Below are positions 55,638 through 62,177 of a stretch of DNA of 62,177 bases, piece after piece. The first letter of the stretch is position 1. Each line of letters opens with the position of its first letter. Location of the stretch: assembly GCF_000445185.1 (NCBI RefSeq), contig NZ_AVAF01000108.1, positions 1-62,177 of the forward strand. The letters run 5' to 3'. This stretch comes from Thermoanaerobacter sp. A7A (GTDB taxonomy: Bacteria; Bacillota; Thermoanaerobacteria; Thermoanaerobacterales; Thermoanaerobacteraceae). A program made the translations under genes and the position numbers. The notes beneath the pieces were generated by a model. The model was not told the origin of the DNA. It searched no databases and saw nothing but the letters and a program-made list of their open reading frames with translations.

Positions 55638-56432
55638 TTACCTCTTCTTTAATGAAACGAGTCCCATTATAAAAAGCGAGACGAGGACTATACTTCCACC
55701 GGGGGATAAGTTTAAGTAAAAGGATAGAAATATTCCCGAAAAGACTGATATAAAGGAAAAGAGTATTGCATAAAATATTGTCTGTTTAAAGCTTTTGGCG
55801 ATTCTTAAACTTGCGGCAGCCGGTATTACCATTAGTGAAGATACTAAAAGTGCACCTACAATTCTCATGGCGAGGGCGACAGTTAAAGCTACTAGTACTG
55901 TAAAGAAGAAATTGATATAGCTTACAGGTATACCTGAAATTTTTGCTGCTTCTTCATCGAAGGTGATGTACAATAACTCTTTGTACAGCAAAATAATTGA
56001 CGCCACTACAACGATACCGAGAGTTGAAATCAAAAGGACGTCAGTGTTTGTTACAGACACAATACTTCCAAAGAGATAATTCATTATGTTGGCGGCGCCG
56101 CCTCTTGAAAGACTTAAAAGAATTATTGCTACTGCCATTCCTGCAGACATAACTATGGCTATTGATATTTCGGAATACCTGAAATATGTCTTCCTCAGTT
56201 TTTCTATTCCAAAAGAAGCTAAAAGCACCACAATTATGGAGCCTAATGTAGGATTTATTCCAAGCAAAATACCTGCTGCCACTCCTGCTAAAGCAACGTG
56301 AGAAAGGGTGTCACCTATTTGTGAAAGCCGTCTTAGGACAAGAAAGCTACCTGTTAAAGGTGCAATTATTGAAATAATGCTTCCGGCTATAAATGCTCTT
56401 CTCATAAATTCATAGGAAAAAATATCAATCAT
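55638..56432 (-). CDS. znuB: Zinc/manganese ABC transporter permease
   Basis: 264 residues, about eight hydrophobic segments. It has the ABC-3 family motifs LVLRRLSQIGDTLSHVALAGVA and GALLVSSLMVIPAAASLRI. The start at ATG 56432 has GGGAG 8 bp upstream; a start at 56447 would overlap znuC further. It is the last gene of the operon regulator-binding protein-ATPase-permease on the minus strand. Confidence 0.9.
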   Translation of the reverse strand: MIDIFSYEFMRRAFIAGSIISIIAPLTGSFLVLRRLSQIGDTLSHVALAGVAAGILLGINPTLGSIIVVLLASFGIEKLRKTYFRYSEISIAIVMSAGMAVAIILLSLSRGGAANIMNYLFGSIVSVTNTDVLLISTLGIVVVASIILLYKELLYITFDEEAAKISGIPVSYINFFFTVLVALTVALAMRIVGALLVSSLMVIPAAASLRIAKSFKQTIFYAILFSFISVFSGIFLSFYLNLSPGGSIVLVSLFIMGLVSLKKR

Positions 56433-57189
56433 TGTTAACACTCCCATTGTGATGATGTTTAGTTATTTTTACTGGATATCCATATACTTCAGCTAATTCT
56501 CCTGCTGTAAGGTCGACGGCTTCACATTTTTCGTTGATTTTACCTTCACTCATGCATATTATCCTTGACACCCTGTTGGTAATTGCCCAAACGTCATGAG
56601 TTACCATCACTATAGTTATACCTTTTTCTTTGTTCAGCTTTTCTAGGATAGCGTATAAAGCCTTTTCAGACTTTGCATCAATTCCTGTTGTAGGCTCATC
56701 CAAAAAAAGTATTTCTGGTTTTGCAACTAAAGAGCGAGCTATGAAAACTCTTTGTAGCTGTCCACCTGATAATCTTCCTATTAGTCTGTGTTTATAATCC
56801 AACATGTCTACAATTTTTAAAGCTTCATAAACTTCTTCCCAATCTTTTTTAGAGAGTTTTTTAAATAGCCCTTTCTTTGCATATAATCCCATTGAGACTA
56901 CTTCTTCTACACTGGCAGGAAAAGAGGCATTAAAAGAATAAGACTTTTGGGGCACATAACTTATAAAAGACCTATTTTTTATATTTTGTAGGTTTACTCC
57001 ATCGTACAAAACTTCACCAGAAATGGGGATGAGATTCCCCACCATAATGTTGACTAAAGTGCTCTTTCCAGACCCATTAGGTCCGATGATTGCAACAAAT
57101 TCTCCTTTATTTATTTTTAAAGAGATATTATTTAATATTTTTTTAGTATCATAAGCAAAGCTGACATTCTTAAGTTCAACCAAGTTCAT
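56425..57189 (-). CDS. znuC: Zinc/manganese ABC transporter ATP-binding protein
   Basis: 254 residues. Walker A GPNGSGKST, Q-loop YVPQKSYSF, signature LSGGQLQRV, Walker B EILFLDEPTTGID and H-loop VTHDVW. Start ATG 57189 after AGGTG. The stop of the binding-protein gene lies just before the start. It powers the permease encoded next. Confidence 0.92.
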   Translation of the reverse strand: MNLVELKNVSFAYDTKKILNNISLKINKGEFVAIIGPNGSGKSTLVNIMVGNLIPISGEVLYDGVNLQNIKNRSFISYVPQKSYSFNASFPASVEEVVSMGLYAKKGLFKKLSKKDWEEVYEALKIVDMLDYKHRLIGRLSGGQLQRVFIARSLVAKPEILFLDEPTTGIDAKSEKALYAILEKLNKEKGITIVMVTHDVWAITNRVSRIICMSEGKINEKCEAVDLTAGELAEVYGYPVKITKHHHNGSVNND

Positions 57190-57195
57190 TTTCAC

Positions 57196-58077
57196 CTACT
57201 CCAATCCTTTTTTTAAGTTTTCAAGGTTTTGTTTCATTAAAGAGATGTAATCTCCTTTTTTCTTTATATCTTCTTTAGTAAGCCCTTCGATTGTGCTAAG
57301 AGGCAAAACTTGTACTCCTGTCTCTTTTGCTATAGTCTGTATAGGCTTTGGAGAAGTCAAGGGTTCTGTGAAAATGTATTTTATATTTTCACTTTTTATA
57401 AGATTTATAATTTCTGTCATTCTAGCAGGGCTTACCTCTGCTTCTTCATCTGAACCTACTAATGCTTCTTGCTTTAAGCCATAGTCTCTTGCTAAATAAT
57501 CAAAAGCACGGTGGTATACAATAAAGGTTTTGTGCTTTGTCTGTGAAAGAGTCTCAGTGTACTCTTTATCAAGAGTTTCTAATGTAGTTTTTAAATTTTG
57601 ATAATTTTTTTCAAAATAATCTTTATCATTCGGAAAGGTCTTTTGCAAGGCTTCATTTATGTTTTTAGCCATTATCAAGGTATCTTTAGGAGAAAGCCAT
57701 ATGTGGGGATTTGTCTCGTTGCCTTCGACAATTGGTGTTATGCCTTTTGATACTTCATAAAATGTTACATTTGGAGCATTGGTTTTTATTTTGTCAACCC
57801 AGGAATCCATCCCTAAACCTAAGTAAAGGATAGTTTTTGCCTTTGTCATCTCAGCCACATCTTTTGTGGTAGGTTCCCAATCGTGGGGTTCGATTCCTGG
57901 CGGTATTATAGTTCTTACTGTTATTTTGTCACCACCAATTTTTGATGCAAGGTCATAAATTGGATAAAAAGATGCGTACACTAGTGGTTTTGGAGATTCT
58001 ACTGTTTTTGTGCCACAAGAGGTTATACCTAAAATTAAAGCCATGATAAGCAGTATAGTAATTAAAGTTTTCTTCAT
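57196..58077 (-). CDS. znuA: Zinc/manganese ABC transporter substrate-binding lipoprotein
   Basis: 293 residues. Lipoprotein signal with ITSCG lipobox. It is a cluster A-I (TroA/ZnuA) protein with candidate metal ligands His in GIEPHDWEP (about 63), His in NPHIWLSP (about 128), His in VYHRAFDYLA (about 194) and a late Asp/Glu. The His-rich loop seen in many ZnuA proteins is missing, so zinc versus manganese is open. Control by the adjacent Fur-family gene favours zinc. Confidence 0.88.
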   Translation of the reverse strand: MKKTLITILLIMALILGITSCGTKTVESPKPLVYASFYPIYDLASKIGGDKITVRTIIPPGIEPHDWEPTTKDVAEMTKAKTILYLGLGMDSWVDKIKTNAPNVTFYEVSKGITPIVEGNETNPHIWLSPKDTLIMAKNINEALQKTFPNDKDYFEKNYQNLKTTLETLDKEYTETLSQTKHKTFIVYHRAFDYLARDYGLKQEALVGSDEEAEVSPARMTEIINLIKSENIKYIFTEPLTSPKPIQTIAKETGVQVLPLSTIEGLTKEDIKKKGDYISLMKQNLENLKKGLE

Positions 58078-58095
58078 AAATATTACCTCCTATAG

Positions 58096-58512
58096 TTAGT
58101 TTTTATTGCTCCTGCAATCTTTGCAATAACCAACGATTTCTATTTTGTGGTCTACAATTTCAAAGTCTTTTATTTGGTTTATCCAAAGTTCGAGAGGGCA
58201 TATGTCCAGTTCAAAGATTTTGCCGCATTTTAAACATCTCATGGTATGATTGTGAATTTCTTTTCGCATTACATACATAATATTATTGCCAATTGTCGTT
58301 TCATTTAAAATATTTATATCTTTCAAAAGGCTTAAATTGCGATAAACTGTGTCAATGCTTACTTGAGGGAAGACTTCTTTTACTCTTTCATAGACTTCTC
58401 TCACAGAAAGATATCCCTGCTGATTTAACATAATATCTAGTATCAATTCTCGTTGAGGCGTAAGTTTGTAGTTATGGTCTTTTAATTTTTTAATGGCTTC
58501 TTGTTTATGCAT
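58096..58512 (-). CDS. zur: Fur-family metal-responsive repressor (probable Zur)
   Basis: 138 residues. The winged helix includes LTPQRELILDIML and 'PQVSIDTVYRNLSLL'. Structural zinc Cys pairs are in MRCLKCGKIF and GYCKDCRSNK, and regulatory ligands are around HNHTMRC. It is the first gene of the znu operon, with a matching palindrome in its promoter. Zur is favoured by context; PerR or Fur cannot be excluded. GTG 58521 or ATG 58512 may start it; I prefer the latter by SD spacing. Confidence 0.85.
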   Translation of the reverse strand: MHKQEAIKKLKDHNYKLTPQRELILDIMLNQQGYLSVREVYERVKEVFPQVSIDTVYRNLSLLKDINILNETTIGNNIMYVMRKEIHNHTMRCLKCGKIFELDICPLELWINQIKDFEIVDHKIEIVGYCKDCRSNKN

Positions 58513-58535
58513 TTTAATCACAACCCTTTATTAAA

Positions 58536-58551
58536 TAAGAAATATTTCTTA
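58536..58551 (-). promoter_or_regulatory. Fur/Zur-like operator of the znu operon
   Basis: Perfect 16-bp palindrome TAAGAAATATTTCTTA, 24 bp upstream of the Fur-family gene. It has the AT-rich inverted-repeat form of Fur/PerR/Zur boxes. Confidence 0.7.
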
Positions 58552-58635
58552 ATTAAGATGATATTACAATTTAGCGAAAAAGTCAATAGGAAATTTGCAT
58601 AAATTTAAATCAAATGTTAACTTTTACATATACTA

Positions 58636-58664
58636 TTGAAATTTCAGAAAATGTTTTCTATAAT
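58636..58664 (+). promoter_or_regulatory. Sigma-A promoter of moxR operon
   Basis: TTGAAA (58636-58641) and TATAAT (58659-58664) with an exact 17-bp spacer, 40 bp before the moxR start. Confidence 0.8.
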
Positions 58665-58704
58665 AAAAAGATAAGGTAAAATTTATTTAGAAAAAGGTGA
58701 TAGG

Positions 58705-59643
58705 ATGGAATATGCAAAAATATTAGAAGACATAAGGAATAACATTGAAAAAGTGATAGTAGGAAAAAGAGAAGTAATTGATTTAATGCTTACAGCTTTA
58801 ATATCTTCAGGGCATATTCTTTTAGAGGATGTGCCAGGAGTTGGTAAAACTACTATTGCCAAAGCATTAGCTAAATCTATTAATTGTGAGTTTAAGAGGG
58901 TGCAATTTACTCCCGATTTGCTTCCTAGTGATTTGACAGGAATAAATGTTTACAATCAAAAACTCAATGAATTTGAGTTTAAAAAAGGCCCTTTATTTAC
59001 CAATATTTTATTAGCTGATGAGATAAATAGGGCTACACCCAGGACTCAGTCTAGCCTTCTTGAATGTATGGAGGAAAGGCAGGTAACTGTAGACGGTGTC
59101 ACTTATCCTTTAGACAAACCCTTTTTTGTTATTGCTACGCAAAATCCTATAGAAAGTTACGGCACTTTTCCTCTTCCCGAGGCTCAAATAGATAGGTTTT
59201 TGATGAAAATAAAAATGGGATATCCTAAAAGAGAAGAAGAGCAGAGAATAATAGACCTTTTTGATAAAGGTAGTCCCTTAGAGAATATTCAGCCAGTCTG
59301 CAGCAAAGAGGATATAATAAAAATGCAAAAAGAGTATACCAATGTGTATGTGGAAAAAGACGTTGCCAATTATATTTTAGATATAATTGAAAGGACAAGA
59401 GAAGATGGGGAGATAGAATTAGGAGCAAGCCCAAGGGCTACATTGGCTCTTTATAAATCTTCTCAAGCTTATGCTTATATAAAAGGAAGAGACTTTGTGA
59501 CACCAGATGATGTAAGGTATATTGCGCCATTTGTGCTGTCCCACAGGATTATTTTAAAAGGGGTAGGTAAGCTTAAAAATTTAAAGGCGGAAGATGTAGT
59601 GAAAAGAATCTTAGAAGAAGTTCCAATCCCTCTTGAAAAATAA
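58705..59643 (+). CDS. MoxR-family AAA+ ATPase
   Basis: 312 residues. Walker A DVPGVGKTT (about 47), Walker B LLADEINRATPRTQ, sensor 1 ATQNPIESYGTFPLPEAQ and arginine finger/sensor 2 regions LGASPRATLAL. MoxR ATPases act as chaperone-like partners for neighbouring DUF58/VWA proteins, in maturation or stress pathways. ATG with AAGGTGAT upstream. The following DUF58 gene and DUF4129-like gene are the common partner set. Confidence 0.93.
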   Translation: MEYAKILEDIRNNIEKVIVGKREVIDLMLTALISSGHILLEDVPGVGKTTIAKALAKSINCEFKRVQFTPDLLPSDLTGINVYNQKLNEFEFKKGPLFTNILLADEINRATPRTQSSLLECMEERQVTVDGVTYPLDKPFFVIATQNPIESYGTFPLPEAQIDRFLMKIKMGYPKREEEQRIIDLFDKGSPLENIQPVCSKEDIIKMQKEYTNVYVEKDVANYILDIIERTREDGEIELGASPRATLALYKSSQAYAYIKGRDFVTPDDVRYIAPFVLSHRIILKGVGKLKNLKAEDVVKRILEEVPIPLEK

Positions 59644-59662
59644 AAATTAGGTGGTTTTGAAA

Positions 59663-60805
59663 ATGAATGCTTTGTGGTTTATTCTTGTTGTGGCTTTTGT
59701 ATTAGCTATGCAAGCTAATCTTTATAAAAAATACATTTTTAAGGATTTGAAAATAGAACGGAAATTTGAAAATCCAGCTATTTTCCCTGGGGAAAAAACA
59801 ACGCTTAGGATTACACTTGTAAATAAAAAAATATTTCCTATCACCTATTTAAAGTTACAGCAAAAGATTCCTGTGGAACTTCAAATGGTAAAATCATCTA
59901 TGGTGGAAAATAATGATAAAGTTAAGTATTTTCACACTACAGTGCTTTCTATGATGCCTTTTCAGAGGATTACAAGGAAATTTGAAATTATAGGTATAAA
60001 AAGAGGAGTATACAATCTTTTTGACCCCGTGAAAGTTTTTTCTACCGATTTATTTGGCAGTGAGGAATATGAAAGTGAAATATTGGCTCACGCGAGGCTT
60101 GTGGTTTATCCTAATCTAATAGATTTGAATAGTTCTTTTGTTGTGGCTGATTCTCTTCAAGGAGACGCATTTGTAAGAAGATGGATAATAGAAGACCCTA
60201 TTATGATAAGTGGAATCAGAGATTATACTTCTTCTGATAATTATAAAGACATAAATTGGAAAGCCACTGCCAAAAATCAGATGTTAAAAGTGAATAAATA
60301 TGATTATACAGCAGATAAAAAAATAATGATATTATTTAATATTGATTTTCACAGGTATCTGTTTAAGACTATTGACCTACAAGAGTTTGAAAAGGCAGTG
60401 GAAGTAGCAGCTTCTTTATCAGTGGATTTATTAAAAAAAGGCATTCCTGTTGGATTTTCTACAAATGCTATTTGTCTTTTTGAAGGGGACTATAGCATTA
60501 TAGAGCCTTCTGCAGGAGAATCTCAGATTTCAAAGCTTCTTGGGGTTTTTGCGGGTTTGTCTTTTTTTAAGAGGTATGACCTTGAAGAAATTTTGAGGCT
60601 ATTGACAAACCATTTGTCATGGGGTACAGATTTAGTGGTTGTAACGCCTTTCATAAATGATAAAGTGATAAATGCACTTTCCAACATACAAAATACAAAG
60701 GTTTCAATTATTTCAATAAAGCCTAATAAAATTGGTCCTTTACCGTCAAATATTAAGTTATTCTTTTATAATGAAGAGGGGAAGCAACTTGAAACTGTGG
60801 GATAG
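59663..60805 (+). CDS. DUF58 (VWA-like) membrane-associated protein
   Basis: 380 residues with an N-terminal hydrophobic segment (about 1-16) and the DUF58 signature 'GIRDYTSSDNYKDINWKATAKNQ' (about 195-217), followed by a VWA-like fold. ATG 59663 preferred over GTG 59651, which overlaps the SD AGGTGG. It is encoded directly after MoxR and overlaps the next gene by 17 bp. It probably acts with MoxR in an envelope process; the exact function is unknown. Confidence 0.88.
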   Translation: MNALWFILVVAFVLAMQANLYKKYIFKDLKIERKFENPAIFPGEKTTLRITLVNKKIFPITYLKLQQKIPVELQMVKSSMVENNDKVKYFHTTVLSMMPFQRITRKFEIIGIKRGVYNLFDPVKVFSTDLFGSEEYESEILAHARLVVYPNLIDLNSSFVVADSLQGDAFVRRWIIEDPIMISGIRDYTSSDNYKDINWKATAKNQMLKVNKYDYTADKKIMILFNIDFHRYLFKTIDLQEFEKAVEVAASLSVDLLKKGIPVGFSTNAICLFEGDYSIIEPSAGESQISKLLGVFAGLSFFKRYDLEEILRLLTNHLSWGTDLVVVTPFINDKVINALSNIQNTKVSIISIKPNKIGPLPSNIKLFFYNEEGKQLETVG

Positions 60806-62114
60806 AGAAAAGTTTGTGAGGACGTTTTTGACAGTTTTAGATGGTATAATGGTATTTTTAATTTACACCCTATTAAATGGGCTTTTTATTAGAGAAAAAG
60901 GTATTTCCTTTGAAATAGTCCTTTTAGCTTCTTTAATAAGCGGGGTTTTTAACAATGCAGAAATTGAGATGAACGAGAAATCTTATAAACAATTGAATTT
61001 AACTATAGGGACTGTAATTAGCATTTTATTGAGTACAATAATTAGTAAAAATTATTATCAACTGGTGGCCCTATTCATTGTGTTTTTGTATATTTGGTCA
61101 AGAGGAGTAAAAAACAGAGGAATATCCGTTAATGATATGTTAAATGTAGAACAATTTTATAAGCAGTTAATAGGTCTATTTGTCATAAATATTGCGAACT
61201 ATTTTATGCCTCCTGAAGATATATTGATAATCCCTAAATATAGCATTATTTATATTCTGCTCAGCATTTTTTTGCTTTTGGAAGTTAAAAATCTTAGATA
61301 CGCCGATAATAGCTCAAATAAAAGAGTTTCGGCTTTTGAGTGGGCAGCAGTAAGCCTTATAATTTTAACTATGATTTTGCTTTCTTCTCCTGCTGTGAGA
61401 GGATTTATCTATCATTATTTGTATGAAGGAATTGTAAAAATTTTTGTTTATGGCGCTTCTTATTTAGCTTATGGTTTGTTTTTAATGTTGTCAAAGCTTT
61501 TTAGCCTGCTGCCTATAGACGAAGAGTATTTTAAAAAGGCGATGGAGGAAGCCTTAAAACAAGATAGTAGTAAGGGAAATATGTTTGAGGAGCAAATTCC
61601 TCAAGATTATGCTTGGCTTGTCCACATGATAAATGGAATAGCTACTTTATTAGCTGTTGTTATAATAATTGCTTTGATGGTGTATATTGTAAAAGCAATA
61701 ACAAAGCTACAAAAAGAAAAGCATGAAAGAGATTTTACAGAAGAAAAAGAGATTGATATAAAAATTGGGGATTTGCAAACATATAAAAGATTAAAAGGCA
61801 TAAGCCAGAAAATAGCTGAAAATGTTCGAGAGCGAGTAAAAATTTATAGGGATTCGAGGGAAAGGGTAAGGTATTATTATAAAAGATTTTTAAAACACTT
61901 ATACGAAAACAAAATTCTTGTGAAGGGTAATCATTCAAGTGAAGATGTGTATAGAAAAGTAGTAGAAACTTTTCCATTTGTTCATCCCTTAATGGGGGAA
62001 ATTACAGCTCTTTACGAAAAAGTAAGATATGGAAATTATTATCCCCAGTATGATGAAGTAAAAGAATTTGAAATAAAGTTAAGAGAAATTATAAAAAATT
62101 TGAAACAAATTTAG
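60789..62114 (+). CDS. Membrane protein with DUF4129-like C-terminus
   Basis: 441 residues. At least eight hydrophobic segments lie in the first 290 residues and a soluble helical domain follows; the C-terminal 'YYKRFLKHLYENKILVKGNHSSEDVYRKV' resembles DUF4129, the tail normally found on transglutaminase-like proteins next to MoxR/DUF58. No transglutaminase Cys-His-Asp core is seen here, so this is a partial version of that architecture; a transglutaminase gene may follow beyond the window. Start is TTG 60789 after GAGGGG, inside the DUF58 gene. Confidence 0.75.
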   Translation: MKLWDREKFVRTFLTVLDGIMVFLIYTLLNGLFIREKGISFEIVLLASLISGVFNNAEIEMNEKSYKQLNLTIGTVISILLSTIISKNYYQLVALFIVFLYIWSRGVKNRGISVNDMLNVEQFYKQLIGLFVINIANYFMPPEDILIIPKYSIIYILLSIFLLLEVKNLRYADNSSNKRVSAFEWAAVSLIILTMILLSSPAVRGFIYHYLYEGIVKIFVYGASYLAYGLFLMLSKLFSLLPIDEEYFKKAMEEALKQDSSKGNMFEEQIPQDYAWLVHMINGIATLLAVVIIIALMVYIVKAITKLQKEKHERDFTEEKEIDIKIGDLQTYKRLKGISQKIAENVRERVKIYRDSRERVRYYYKRFLKHLYENKILVKGNHSSEDVYRKVVETFPFVHPLMGEITALYEKVRYGNYYPQYDEVKEFEIKLREIIKNLKQI

Positions 62115-62136
62115 ATTTACTTTGCTCAAGTAAATC
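62114..62136 (+). terminator. Terminator hairpin lacking T-run, beside repeat element
   Basis: GATTTACTT (62114-62122) pairs with AAGTAAATC (62128-62136), starting on the stop codon. No T-run follows; the repeat element begins two bases later. Confidence 0.7.
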
Positions 62137-62137
62137 G

Positions 62138-62177
62138 CAGTTTGTTGACAAAGTTAAAAAATATTCAAAGGAGATAT
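62138..62177. repeat. Terminator-associated repeat element, left end only (window edge)
   Basis: CAGTTTGTTGACAAAGTTAA and the AAAGGAGATAT motif match the 43698 copy nearly base for base. The window ends inside the element, so its length is unknown. Confidence 0.85.

Noticed and set aside
1-62177. CRISPR array, prophage, rRNA or tRNA genes
   Set aside because: No regularly spaced repeats, phage structural genes, rRNA stretches or tRNA cloverleafs were recognised on reading both strands.

Overview
The window reads as chromosomal DNA from an AT-rich, low-GC Gram-positive, spore-forming thermophilic anaerobe. Thermoanaerobacter or a close relative is the best guess. The case rests on strong Shine-Dalgarno sites with frequent TTG/GTG starts, a Tlp-type spore protein, a leuS T-box, LevR- and MtlR-type PTS regulators, glycosidases of several families, and gene content typical of Thermoanaerobacter. 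The genus is an inference; no rRNA or other marker gene is present.

Layout. 1-583 has no gene but holds a terminator and an imperfect inverted repeat. 584-8028: iron alcohol dehydrogenase, class A penicillin-binding protein, beta-propeller lipoprotein and a membrane-embedded M28 peptidase. 8053-12174: remnant of an HdrA-like gene, then a TetR-led operon of 2-hydroxyacyl-CoA-dehydratase-type proteins whose ATPase activase is split by a one-base frameshift. 12216-22475: putative ECF S component, FetAB-like ABC exporter, T-box-controlled leuS, AzlCD, pseudouridine catabolism (PsuK/PsuG), spore protein Tlp, and a Pit phosphate transporter with its DUF47 partner. 22692-31146: LevR-type sigma-54 activator, a clear -24/-12 promoter, and a chb/cel-like PTS operon (EIIC, ChbG deacetylase, EIIB, EIIA, GH4, GH1). 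31296-36399: mannitol PTS operon mtlA-mtlR-mtlF-mtlD. 37055-43685: duplicated YfkN-like secreted nucleotidase with SH3 repeats, DusB, a TSUP permease and a YebB-like cysteine hydrolase. 44164-55571: LacI regulator, a decapitated second LacI gene, and a dipeptide-type ABC transporter operon ending in GH2 beta-mannosidase and GH1 beta-glucosidase, so it is probably a beta-oligosaccharide importer. 55638-58512 (minus strand): Fur-family regulator and a zinc/manganese ABC importer. 58705-62114: MoxR, DUF58 and DUF4129-like genes.

How parts work together. Three carbohydrate routes sit side by side. The sigma-54/LevR PTS operon brings in a beta-disaccharide as its phosphate; ChbG suggests chitobiose, with cellobiose as the alternative. 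The mtl operon takes mannitol. The LacI-controlled ABC operon imports unphosphorylated beta-manno/gluco-oligosaccharides for cytoplasmic GH2/GH1 hydrolysis. Palindromes of the form AAACACGTGTTT recur around the LacI genes and before the ABC operon.

The most unusual signal is a family of repeats with termini like CTCAGxxTGTwGACAA. All four copies in the window (36422-36688, 41865-42017, 43698-43794, 62138-end) begin immediately beside a Rho-independent terminator hairpin. The full copy is flanked by a 25-bp direct repeat that duplicates the terminator, and can fold into a three-way-junction RNA rich in tandem-GA internal loops. A second notable signal is a canonical A AAA AAG slippery heptamer at the end of the LevR gene, where the -1 frame restores the expected PRD C-terminus.
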